This document shows, piece after piece, positions 1 through 11,823 of a stretch of 64,000 nt of DNA. A program made the position numbers and the translations under genes. A model generated the notes under the pieces. It was not told the DNA's origin and made no database searches. It was given only the letters and a program-made list of their open reading frames with translations. Every line of letters starts with the position of its first letter. The first letter of the stretch is position 1. The DNA comes from Microtetraspora sp. NBRC 16547 (lineage in GTDB: Bacteria; Actinomycetota; Actinomycetes; Streptosporangiales; Streptosporangiaceae), in contig NZ_BSSE01000027.1 in the NCBI RefSeq assembly GCF_030268965.1, positions 33,777 to 97,776 of the forward strand, in the 5' to 3' direction.

Positions 1-18
1 GGCTCGCTGCCGACCTGG

Positions 19-381
19 TCACGGGATGGCGGGCCGCATGTGGAGGGTCACCAGCGTCTGGGTCCCTTCCTGGTCCTCGATGTCCAGCGCCCACGGCATC
101 CCCGGGATCGACGATGTCGTGAGGATCCGCCGCGGCCGGGAGATGGCGTGCCGCAGCACCACCGGAAACCTGCTGTCACGCCCGCCCAGGCCCACCGAGA
201 AGCAGTCGTCCTTCTCGTCGTACTCCAGATAGGCGAGCGGAAGACTCGCGGCCTCCAACTGGTCCCCGAACGAGCGGTTCAGCACCTCGACGGTCACGTT
301 CGAGCCCTCGTAGTCCTTGGTCAGCATCTCAAAGAAGTTGTGCCACTCCGCGCGGGGGAGCTCGCCCTGTTGCTCGGTCAT
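19..381 (-). CDS. DUF5335-type hypothetical protein
   Basis: A 120-residue soluble protein starting with MTEQQGELPRAEW and ending at a TGA near the window edge. The overall look (N-terminal WHNFFEML segment, central acidic LEYDEKDDCFSVGLGG segment, C-terminal HAISRPRRI) fits the DUF5335 family of small actinobacterial proteins of unknown function. It has no signal peptide or membrane segment. The ATG is preceded by an AGAAG-like ribosome site. The gene stands alone and convergent to whatever lies left of the window. The family name is from memory; no function is assigned. Confidence 0.65.
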   Translation of the reverse strand: MTEQQGELPRAEWHNFFEMLTKDYEGSNVTVEVLNRSFGDQLEAASLPLAYLEYDEKDDCFSVGLGGRDSRFPVVLRHAISRPRRILTTSSIPGMPWALDIEDQEGTQTLVTLHMRPAIP

Positions 382-582
382 CTTCTGGCTCCTTCGGCTC
401 GCCTCACTTCATGCTGATCAAGCCTCGGGGGCCGTCACATCACCCGATCGGGTAGGACTCAGTCAGTAATGGTCGATGCCGACATCGCCTGATGTCTGAG
501 CCGGCCGCCCGTCCCGAACGCCTTGGCTAGTCTGATCAAGGGGCCGCGCGGTCCCACCGTAGGGCGACGGGAGAGGCGTGGG

Positions 583-1692
583 ATGGCGGGAAACCGGGCG
601 TTGCGTGCGGGAGCGGCTCTGGCCGGGGTGGCAGTCCTTGCCGCCGCGGGATGGGCGCTCAGAGACGTTCCGGCGGCGCTCGGCGCCAGGCCCACGGGCG
701 CGCGCGCGGCGCGGGTGCGCCGCTCACCGCAGTTCAAGGGCAGGGCCTTCGCCAACTCGATGCCCGGAATGGTCGCCTCGCCGGGGCAGAGTCCGCAACT
801 CATCCGCGACATGCTCATGAGCGGGCGGCGGCGGAAACCGACCGGGCCGGTCCCGGTACTGGTCCCGTCCGACGTCGCCGAGTCCGACCTGGACATCGTC
901 TGGTATGGCCACGCGACGACACTGGTGGAGATCGAGGGTCGCCGCGTGCTGCTCGACCCGGTGTGGAGCGATCGATGCTCGCCGGTGCCCCTGGTGGGCC
1001 CGAAGCGGCTGCACCCGCTCCCCGTCCCGGCCGAGGAGCTTCCGCCGGTGGACGCCATCGTGATCTCCCATGACCACTACGACCACCTCGACATGGCCAC
1101 CGTCCGCACGCTGGCGAGGACGCAGGTGGCGCCGTTCCTCGTGCCGCTGGGAGTGGGCGCGCACCTCGACAGGTGGGGCGTTCCCGCGAACCGGATCGTC
1201 GAGCTCGACTGGGATGAGACCTTCACGATCGCCGGGTTGCGCGTCACGGTCACCGAGGCGCGCCACTTCTCCGGCCGCGCGCTCTCCCGCAACCCGACCC
1301 TCTGGGGGTCCTGGATGCTCGCCGGAGAGCGGCGGAGGGTCTTCTACACGGGTGACAGCGGATACTTCGACGGCTACGCCCGTCTCGGCGCCGAGTACGG
1401 GCCGTTCGACGTGACGCTCATGCAGATCGGCGCGTACAGCCCGAGCTGGCCCGACATTCACATGACCCCGGAGGAGGCCGTCGAGGCCCACGTCGCCCTC
1501 CGCGGGGATCTACTCGTGCCCGTGCACTGGGCGACCTTCGTCCTCGCCTTCCACGCCTGGGCGGAGCCGGTCGACCGGCTGTGGCGCGAGGCGAAGGCCC
1601 GTGACCTGCGGATCGCCGTCCCGCGCCCCGGGGAGCGGATCAGCGTGGACCGGCCGCCCGCCGTCGACGCCTGGTGGCAGGCGGTCCTGTGA
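583..1692 (+). CDS. Membrane-anchored MBL-fold metallo-hydrolase
   Basis: A 369-residue metallo-beta-lactamase-fold enzyme of the UlaG/NAPE-PLD-like branch. Residues about 9-25 form one hydrophobic segment, so it is probably membrane-tethered or exported. Metal-binding motifs are present: S162-H-D-H-Y-D-H168, a TGDSGYF segment with Asp258, and PVHW around His315. The Y-G-H-A-T-T-L strand before the metal motif is typical of the branch. I chose the ATG at 583 because GGGAGAGG lies just upstream; an in-frame TTG at 523 would add 20 polar residues. Relatives include N-acyl-phosphatidylethanolamine phospholipase D-like enzymes, but the substrate cannot be read from the sequence. The gene converges on map. 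Confidence 0.8.
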   Translation: MAGNRALRAGAALAGVAVLAAAGWALRDVPAALGARPTGARAARVRRSPQFKGRAFANSMPGMVASPGQSPQLIRDMLMSGRRRKPTGPVPVLVPSDVAESDLDIVWYGHATTLVEIEGRRVLLDPVWSDRCSPVPLVGPKRLHPLPVPAEELPPVDAIVISHDHYDHLDMATVRTLARTQVAPFLVPLGVGAHLDRWGVPANRIVELDWDETFTIAGLRVTVTEARHFSGRALSRNPTLWGSWMLAGERRRVFYTGDSGYFDGYARLGAEYGPFDVTLMQIGAYSPSWPDIHMTPEEAVEAHVALRGDLLVPVHWATFVLAFHAWAEPVDRLWREAKARDLRIAVPRPGERISVDRPPAVDAWWQAVL

Positions 1693-1727
1693 CCTGTCCG
1701 TACGCGCCGGGGGGTCGGCGGCGGCTG

Positions 1728-2507
1728 TCACGGCAGGGTGAGCACCCTGGGGCCGTCCTCGGCGACAGCCATGGTGTGCTCCACGTGGGCGGCCCGGCTG
1801 CGGTCCACGCTCCGCAGCGTCCACCCGTCCGGGGCGACGCGGTACTGGTCCCGGCCGCCGGAGATGAACATCGGCTCGATGGCCAGCACCATGCCCGGCC
1901 GCAGCACCATGCCACGTCCCGGCCGGGCCTCGTTGGGGACGTGCGGGTCCTCGTGCATGTGCCGGCCGACGCCGTGGCCGCCGAAGTCGGAGAGGATGCC
2001 GTATCCGGCGGCCCGCCCCACGGTGGAGACGGCGTGGCCGATGTCGCCCAGCCGTGCGCCCGGCACGGCGGCCGCGATCGCCGCGTCCAGCGCGGCCTGG
2101 GCCGTCTGGATGAGGGCCAGGTCGGCGGCGGAGGCGGTGGGATCGGACCGTCCGACGACGACGCTGATGGCCGCGTCCCCGGCCCAGCCGTCCAGGTAGG
2201 CGCCGCAGTCCACGCTCAGCAGGTCGCCCTCGCGCAGGCGGTAGCCGTCCGGGATGCCGTGCACGACGCTGTCGTTCACCGACGTGCAGATCATCGCCGG
2301 GAACGGGGTCGGCGCGAAGTGCGGCTTGTAGTTGAGGAAGGCGGATGTGGCGCCCGACTCGTGGATGACCGTGGCGGCGGCCTCGTTCAGATCCTTCAGT
2401 GCCGCTCCGGGCACCGCCAGTTCCCGTGCCGCGGCGAGCGCGCGGGCCACCACCCTGCCCGCCTCGCGCATCACGGTCAGTTCTCCCTCGGTCTTGATCT
2501 CGACCAT
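1728..2507 (-). CDS. map: Type I methionine aminopeptidase
   Basis: A 259-residue enzyme that removes the initiator methionine from nascent proteins in the cytoplasm. The five metal ligands of the pita-bread fold are visible: Asp100, Asp111, His178, Glu211 and Glu243. The substrate-side histidines His83 and His185 are also present. It has no N-terminal zinc-finger extension. The ATG is preceded by GGGAGG. It is not in the usual secY-adk-map cluster; instead it is divergent from a small XRE regulator, and a perfect palindrome occupies its promoter region. This suggests a regulated accessory copy rather than the housekeeping enzyme (inference). Confidence 0.92.
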   Translation of the reverse strand: MVEIKTEGELTVMREAGRVVARALAAARELAVPGAALKDLNEAAATVIHESGATSAFLNYKPHFAPTPFPAMICTSVNDSVVHGIPDGYRLREGDLLSVDCGAYLDGWAGDAAISVVVGRSDPTASAADLALIQTAQAALDAAIAAAVPGARLGDIGHAVSTVGRAAGYGILSDFGGHGVGRHMHEDPHVPNEARPGRGMVLRPGMVLAIEPMFISGGRDQYRVAPDGWTLRSVDRSRAAHVEHTMAVAEDGPRVLTLP

Positions 2508-2527
2508 GTGATCCTCCCGGTTGCCCT

Positions 2528-2549
2528 ATAACAATACCGGTATTGTTAT
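2528..2549. promoter_or_regulatory. Perfect 22-bp palindrome between map and XRE gene
   Basis: The half-site ATAACAATACC is followed directly by its exact reverse complement. It is AT-rich in GC-rich surroundings, 21 bp from the map start and 22 bp from the regulator start. This position fits a shared operator for the XRE-family protein controlling itself and map. The palindrome is seen directly; the pairing with the regulator is inferred. Confidence 0.7.
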
Positions 2550-2570
2550 CACGCTTGCTAGGATCTGCGC

Positions 2571-2825
2571 ATGGTGCGACCGCCGCTGACCGAGCTTGAT
2601 CACGAACGAGGCAACCGCCTGGGCGCCCTGCTGCGGCAGGCGCGGGGCGAGCGGAGCATGGTGGAGGTGGCCGCCGCCGCCGGCCTGTCCCCGGAGACGC
2701 TGCGCAAGATCGAGACCGGTCGGGTACCGACGCCGGCCTTCTTCACGATCGCGGCGCTCGCCGCCGCCCTGAACGTCTCCCTGGACGTGCTCGCCGAGGT
2801 CTGCGCCCAGGATCGCGCCGCCTGA
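2571..2825 (+). CDS. Small XRE-family HTH regulator
   Basis: An 84-residue protein that is almost entirely a Cro/cI-type helix-turn-helix domain (about residues 14-78: RLGALLRQARGERS, VEVAAAAGLSPETLRKIETG, IAALAAALNVSLDVLAEVC). It has no effector or dimerisation domain beyond the HTH. The ATG lies only 22 bp from the palindrome at 2528-2549, and no clear Shine-Dalgarno sequence is seen, so the transcript may be leaderless. It probably represses map and itself by binding the palindrome (inference). Confidence 0.85.
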   Translation: MVRPPLTELDHERGNRLGALLRQARGERSMVEVAAAAGLSPETLRKIETGRVPTPAFFTIAALAAALNVSLDVLAEVCAQDRAA

Positions 2826-2852
2826 GCCGCCGGTTCTACCGGCAGCCCGCCC

Positions 2853-2960
2853 GTGATCCTCGACCACTCCTGCGGCGCCGAACTCGACCCCGTGGTGGTC
2901 TGCGGGGCCTGCCGGGAGCCGGTCGTGAAAGAGTCACTGACCGCGCGGTTCCAGGTCCCC
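2853..2960 (+). pseudogene. Relic: C-terminal tail of an HxlR-like regulator
   Basis: From 2853 one frame reads ILDHSCGAELDPVVVCGACR followed by EPVVKES. This Cys-pair tail resembles the C-terminus of HxlR-type winged-helix regulators. No DNA-binding domain lies upstream, because the XRE gene ends at 2825. The open frame then runs on into unrelated low-complexity sequence. I read it as the surviving 3' end of a deleted gene. Family assignment is tentative. Confidence 0.4.
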
Positions 2961-2980
2961 GGCTGGACGGCGGCGGTGAG

Positions 2981-3169
2981 ATGCTGTCTCGGCAGCCGCG
3001 GGCCTCCTTCGTCCTGTCCACGAAGGTCGGCCGTGTCATCCACGACGAGGTGGAGAACCCCGCCGAGAACCTCGGCGCCCTGTGTGAGGTGGTCCCCGCC
3101 GCCTTCTGGCGCGATCTGCGGGGGACCGGCCTGCTCGACCCGGCCGCCCCACTCCCGGCCGGCGCCTGA
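2981..3169 (+). pseudogene. Relic: aldo/keto reductase with deleted core
   Basis: A 62-codon frame begins with RQPRASFVLSTKVGR, the conserved beta-strand of aldo/keto reductases of the fucose dehydrogenase type. It jumps to AENLGALCEVVPAAFWRDL and GTGLLDPAAPLP, which match the extreme C-terminus of the same family. About 200 central residues, including the catalytic Tyr/Lys/His region, are missing. It lies in a different frame from the HxlR-like relic just upstream, so the two are separate remnants. Confidence 0.5.
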
Positions 3170-3235
3170 CCCGCCCGGCACCCCCGCAAGACCGCAACCC
3201 CACGTACGCTTGATCAGCCGACCCGGTGGTTTCCG

Positions 3236-5593
<2,358 letters not shown>

Positions 5594-5786
5594 GGTCGCC
5601 TATTCTGCCCGACGCCTCCGACAGTCCGCGTCGTCCGGCCAGGCAGGGCCGTACGCGGAGCGAGGGGAGCGGGCGTGATCCGGCACCGGGGAAGTGCCGA
5701 GGAAGACAGGAGAGCGGGCGGTCGAAGGGCGCAGGGGGGTGTGGAGGGGTGCGAGAGTTGTGGCCGCGGAGAAGCGGAGAAGTGGT
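5594..5786. other. Intergenic stretch without gene
   Basis: This spacer upstream of tex and downstream of the chitinase holds no convincing reading frame. It is purine-rich and GC-rich, and I see no clear promoter for tex in it. Confidence 0.5.
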
Positions 5787-5818
5787 GCCGGGGGCGCGGG
5801 TCGGGCCGCGCCCCCGGC
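5787..5818 (-). terminator. Strong hairpin after the chitinase gene
   Basis: A perfect 13-bp stem (arm GCCGGGGGCGCGG, loop GTCGGG) lies 8 bp beyond the chitinase stop. There is no U-tract, as is common for actinomycete terminators. Confidence 0.7.
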
Positions 5819-5825
5819 GGCCGGC

Positions 5826-8093
<2,268 letters not shown>

Positions 8094-8403
8094 GCGTGCT
8101 CCACGTCCGGTGGGCTGATGGGGGATGGGGGTGCGATGGACGCGTGCGACGCGGCGGGCACCGGTCGTCGCTGGGTGGTGAGACGCGGATTCGGCACTGT
8201 CGGGTGGTGATCGCGGCATGGACGCGCTCCCGCCTGCGGGTCTCCTAGTTACTATTAGTAAGCTTTCTTTTTAGTTTTGCCGTGAACGTACCCGTGGCGG
8301 GACCTCGCGTCAATATCCGCCGGGAAGCGGCGGACCGGGGAACATCCGGCGTCCACCGGTGTTCGGCCCGCGCCGCCGGAGGCGGGCGCTAGGCGCGCCG
8401 CCG
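8094..8403. promoter_or_regulatory. Chitinase upstream region with AT-rich palindrome
   Basis: There is no gene in this 310-bp region between the chitinase and the IclR-type regulator. At 8245-8280 an AT-rich island interrupts the GC-rich DNA. It contains TTACTA-T-TAGTAA (8249-8261), an inverted repeat with a one-base centre, followed by AAGCTTTCTTTTTAG. This is a candidate operator for sugar-responsive control of the chitinase. I did not see a DasR-type site here. Confidence 0.4.
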
Positions 8404-10050
8404 TCACGGAAGGCGGAGCCGTTTCCGCCTGGTCACGACGCGCAGGTCGGCCTCGATCCGGGCGGCCGTCTCGGTAAGCGGGGGCAGCAGCGCCGCGAGC
8501 GTCTCCTCGACGGGACCCCGCGCCGCGTGCGTCGCGACATTGAGCGCGGCCACGACCCGGCCCGTCCCATCCCTGACCGGGACGGCCAGCGAGCGCAGCC
8601 CCGCCTCCAGCTCCTCGTCGACGAAGGCGTGGCCCCGCTCCGCGACGCCATCGACGATCTCCGCCAGCTCGGCGGGATCCGTGACGGTCCGCTCGGTGAT
8701 GGGGCGCAGCGCCGTACCGGCCAGCAGGGCCGCGCGCTCGGAGTGCGGGAGGTCGGCGAGCAGTACCCGGCCCATCGAGGTCGCGTACGCGGGGAAGCGG
8801 GTGCCCAGCGTGATGTCCACGCTCATGATGCTGTAGGTCGGCACGCGGGCGACGTAGCGGATGTCGTCGCCGTCGAGCACCGCCATGGACGCCGACTCGC
8901 GCGTGCGCCGGACCAGATCCGCCATGTGCGGCTGGACGATCTCGGCGAAGCCGAGCGACGACAGGTGGGCGTAGCCGAGCTCGAGCACGCGCGGCAGTAG
9001 CCGGAAGTCGTGCCCGGTGCGCTCGACGTAGCCGAGGTGCTCCAGGGTGAGCAGGGCGCGCCGCGCGGTGGCCCTGGCCAGGCCGGTGGCCTCGGCGACC
9101 GCCGTGAGCGGGCGCGGGCCGTCGAGCGCGCACATCACCGTGAGGCCCCTGGCCAGCGACTGCAGGAACTCCGGGCCCAGCTCGCGCTTGGCCGTACGCG
9201 CGGGGTCGGCGCCCACGGCGTTGGCGGCCGTGCCGCCCGCACCCTCGGTGGCGGCGGTGCGCGAGGTCCCGGCCCGCTCCGCGAGGGAGCGCGCGAGAGC
9301 CTCCTCCATGGCGCTGGTCTCCGCGCGCAGCCGGGGCAGCGTGGCCTCGGCGAGCGAGGCGGCCGTGTGCCTGCTGGTGTGGCTCGCCACGCTGACCGCG
9401 CAGGCCGTGCGGCCGTCCGGGCCGCGCACGGGCACGGCCACCGCGACGAGGCCGGGCTCGATGAGCTGGTCGTCCGCCGACCAGCCGTCGGCCGCGGCGC
9501 GGGCGACCCGCCGGTCGAACTCCTCCGCGCTCGCGGCGGGGCGGGCGGGCACGGCGGGAAAACGCTCGGGGGAGTCCCGCCGCTCGAGCCACGCGGCGCG
9601 GGCGGTCTCGTCCCACTCGGCGGCGAACAGCGCTCCGGGGGCGCAGCGCTCCGCGGGCAGCAGGTCGCCGATGCGGAACGCCAGCGACATGGTGCGGCGG
9701 CGGGTGATCTGGGTGACGAACCTGACGCCGTCGCCGTCCGGCACCGCGATGGAGACCGACTCGTCGAACTCGTCGGCCAGCCGCTCGGCGACCGGCCCGA
9801 GCGCGTCGGGAACGCCGCATCCCGTGAGGTAGGCGTTGCCGGGCTCCATCAGCGGCGGGGCGAGCTCGACCTCGCGGTCGGTCTCGCGGAGATGGCCGAG
9901 GTGGACGAGCGTGGCCAGCACGCGGTCGACGGTCGAGCGGGCGAGGCCGGTGGCCCGGGCGAGCTCGCTCGGGCGCATCCGGTGCCCGCCGGGCGCCGAC
10001 ATGGCGCGCAGCACGGTCAGCCCTCGTTCGAGCGGCCCGACGACATCCAT
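8404..10050 (-). CDS. Double-domain IclR-family regulator of the pca operon
   Basis: A 548-residue protein made of two IclR units in tandem, about twice the normal family length. Unit 1 (about 1-255) starts MDVVGPLERGLTVLRAMSAP with its winged helix and a ligand domain. Unit 2 starts near residue 300 (FLQSLARGLTVMCALDGPRP, AVAEATGLARATARRALLTL) and has its own ligand domain (MGRVLLADLPHSERAALLAG). Unit 2 is closer to PcaR/PobR-type activators. An Ala/Gly-rich linker joins the two. I chose the ATG at 10050 because the HTH begins there; in-frame sequence upstream is not protein-like. It is divergent from pcaI, so it probably senses a pathway intermediate and controls the pca genes. Confidence 0.85.
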   Translation of the reverse strand: MDVVGPLERGLTVLRAMSAPGGHRMRPSELARATGLARSTVDRVLATLVHLGHLRETDREVELAPPLMEPGNAYLTGCGVPDALGPVAERLADEFDESVSIAVPDGDGVRFVTQITRRRTMSLAFRIGDLLPAERCAPGALFAAEWDETARAAWLERRDSPERFPAVPARPAASAEEFDRRVARAAADGWSADDQLIEPGLVAVAVPVRGPDGRTACAVSVASHTSRHTAASLAEATLPRLRAETSAMEEALARSLAERAGTSRTAATEGAGGTAANAVGADPARTAKRELGPEFLQSLARGLTVMCALDGPRPLTAVAEATGLARATARRALLTLEHLGYVERTGHDFRLLPRVLELGYAHLSSLGFAEIVQPHMADLVRRTRESASMAVLDGDDIRYVARVPTYSIMSVDITLGTRFPAYATSMGRVLLADLPHSERAALLAGTALRPITERTVTDPAELAEIVDGVAERGHAFVDEELEAGLRSLAVPVRDGTGRVVAALNVATHAARGPVEETLAALLPPLTETAARIEADLRVVTRRKRLRLP

Positions 10051-10097
10051 TTGACATCCGTTCGTAGGCGGGAGGAAACTCCAGGCAAGCCAAATTA

Positions 10098-10121
10098 TGA
10101 ACGAAAGTTCACTGGACGAAC
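10098..10121. promoter_or_regulatory. Overlapping GAAC/GTTC inverted repeats upstream of pcaI
   Basis: TGAAC-GAAA-GTTCA (10098-10111) overlaps GTTC-ACTGGAC-GAAC (10107-10121). Stacked GAAC/GTTC half-sites between the regulator and pcaI are a plausible binding site for the two HTH units of the double IclR protein. The repeats are seen directly; binding is inferred. Confidence 0.55.
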
Positions 10122-10135
10122 AACTCTGAGGAGCG

Positions 10136-10945
10136 ATGGCAGAGATCCGGAGTCTGCGTGACGCCGTGGCCGAGCTCATCCACGACGGCGACACCGTCGC
10201 CATGGAGGGCTTCACCCATCTGATCCCGTTCGCGGCCGCGCACGAGATCATTCGCCAGGGCATCACGGATCTGACCCTCGTCCGCATGACCCCCGACGTG
10301 ATCTACGACCAGCTCATCGGCATGGGCACCGCGCGGCGGCTTGTCTTCTCCTGGGGCGGCAACCCCGGCGTGGGTTCGCTGCACCGGTTCCGCGACGCGG
10401 TGGAGAACGGCTGGCCGCGCCCGCTGGAGCTCGACGAGCACAGCCACGCGGGCATGGCGAACCGCTACGTCGCGGGCGCCTCCCGGCTGCCGTTCGCCGT
10501 GCTGCGGGGCTACCGCGGCAGCGACCTGCCGAAGCGGTCCTCGACCATCGCGACGGTCACCTGCCCGTTCACGGGTGAGGAGCTGGCCGCCGTCGCGGCG
10601 GTGAACCCCGACGTGACGGTCATCCACGCCCAGCGGGCCGATCGGGAGGGCAACGTCCAGCTCTGGGGCCTCGTCGGCGTGCAGAAGGAGGCCGCGCTCG
10701 CCGCCGACCGGGTCCTGGTCACCGTGGAGGAGATCGTCGAGGAGCTGAAGCCCCGGCCGGACGCCGTGGTCCTGCCGAGCTGGACGGTGCACGCCGTGGC
10801 GCACGTCCCGGGCGGCGCCCACCCGTCGTACGCCGCGGGCTACACCGTCCGTGACAACGAGTTCTACCAGGCATGGGATCCCATCTCCCGCGACCGCGAG
10901 ACGTTCCTCGCCTGGATGCGCGAGCACGTGCTGGAGGCATCGTGA
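10136..10945 (+). CDS. pcaI: 3-oxoadipate CoA-transferase subunit A
   Basis: A 269-residue subunit of the CoA transferase that moves CoA from succinyl-CoA to 3-oxoadipate, the penultimate step of the beta-ketoadipate pathway. It shows class I CoA-transferase features: DGDTVAMEGFTHLIPFAAAHEI at the N-terminus, AVNPDVTVIHAQRADREGNV in the centre, and LVTVEEIVEEL. It starts at ATG after GAGGAG. It is first in the operon and its TGA overlaps the GTG of pcaJ by 4 nt. Longer than Pseudomonas PcaI and similar to glutaconate CoA-transferase A, but context favours pcaI. Confidence 0.88.
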   Translation: MAEIRSLRDAVAELIHDGDTVAMEGFTHLIPFAAAHEIIRQGITDLTLVRMTPDVIYDQLIGMGTARRLVFSWGGNPGVGSLHRFRDAVENGWPRPLELDEHSHAGMANRYVAGASRLPFAVLRGYRGSDLPKRSSTIATVTCPFTGEELAAVAAVNPDVTVIHAQRADREGNVQLWGLVGVQKEAALAADRVLVTVEEIVEELKPRPDAVVLPSWTVHAVAHVPGGAHPSYAAGYTVRDNEFYQAWDPISRDRETFLAWMREHVLEAS

Positions 10946-11823
10946 ACGGCACCGCGAACGGCACTGCGAACGGCACTGCGAACGGCACCGCGAACGGCAC
11001 TGCGAACGGCACCGCGAATGGCACCGTCGAGGGGGCGGGGAGCGGCGCCGCGCAGCCGGCCGCGGCGTGGGCGCCCGACGAGTTGATGACCGTCAACGCC
11101 GCGCGGGCCCTCAGCGGCTCCCGGACCTGCTTCGTCGGCATCGGCCTCCCCAGCGCCGCCGCCAACCTGGCCCGCCGTACGTCCCAGCCGGACCTCGTCC
11201 TGATCTACGAGTCGGGCACGCTCGGGTCCAAGCCGAGCCGGCTGCCGCTGTCGATCGGCGATGGCGAGCTGGCCGACACCGCCGACGCCGTGGTGTCCGT
11301 GCCCGAGATCTTCAACTACTGGCTGCAGGCCGGCCGGATTGACGTCGGCTTCCTCGGCGCCGCGCAGGTCGACCGGTACGCCAACATCAACACGACCGTC
11401 ATCGACCGCGGCCCCGACCGGCCCGAGGGCCGCCTCCCGGGTGCGGGCGGCGCGCCGGAGATCGCGGCGAGCTGCCGCAAGGTGCTCATGGTGCTGCGCC
11501 ACTCCCGGCGCAACTTCGTGGAGCGACTCGACTTCGTCACCACCGTGGGGCACGGCTCCGGCCCCGGCGACCGGGCCAGGCTGGGACTCCTGGGCGAGGG
11601 CCCGGTGGCCGTGATCACCGATCTCGGTGTGCTCCGCCCCGACCCTGAGACGGCCGAGCTCGTCCTCACCGAGATCCACCCGGGCGTCACCGTCGAGCAG
11701 GTGACCGAGGCGACCGGCTGGAAGCTTCGGGTCGCCGACGGCGTCGGCGTCACCGAACCCCCCACCCAGGCCGAGCTGGCCGCGCTTCGTGCGCTCAAGA
11801 CCGGAGGTGATCCCCGTGCGTGA
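10942..11823 (+). CDS. pcaJ: 3-oxoadipate CoA-transferase subunit B
   Basis: A 293-residue partner of PcaI. The conserved region begins near residue 46 (WAPDELMTVNAARALSG), where most homologues start, and includes CFVGIGLPSAAANLAR and LIYESGTLGSKP. The first 30 residues are an unusual NGTA-repeat extension encoded by seven 12-bp units directly after the GTG start. GTG 10942 overlaps the pcaI stop and has CTGGAGG upstream, so the extension is probably translated. An internal ATG at 11086 is possible but would remove part of the conserved region. Confidence 0.86.
   Translation: MNGTANGTANGTANGTANGTANGTANGTVEGAGSGAAQPAAAWAPDELMTVNAARALSGSRTCFVGIGLPSAAANLARRTSQPDLVLIYESGTLGSKPSRLPLSIGDGELADTADAVVSVPEIFNYWLQAGRIDVGFLGAAQVDRYANINTTVIDRGPDRPEGRLPGAGGAPEIAASCRKVLMVLRHSRRNFVERLDFVTTVGHGSGPGDRARLGLLGEGPVAVITDLGVLRPDPETAELVLTEIHPGVTVEQVTEATGWKLRVADGVGVTEPPTQAELAALRALKTGGDPRA
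10945..11028 (+). repeat. 12-bp minisatellite, 7 units, in pcaJ
   Basis: Seven units close to AACGGCACYGCG encode Asn-Gly-Thr-Ala repeats; the last unit is slightly diverged. Because the period is a multiple of three, copy-number changes would keep the frame. Confidence 0.95.

Noticed and set aside
8094..8219. Longer N-terminus for the chitinase starting at 8219
   Set aside because: It would place 42 polar residues ahead of a perfect signal peptide. The start at 8093 has its own ribosome site.
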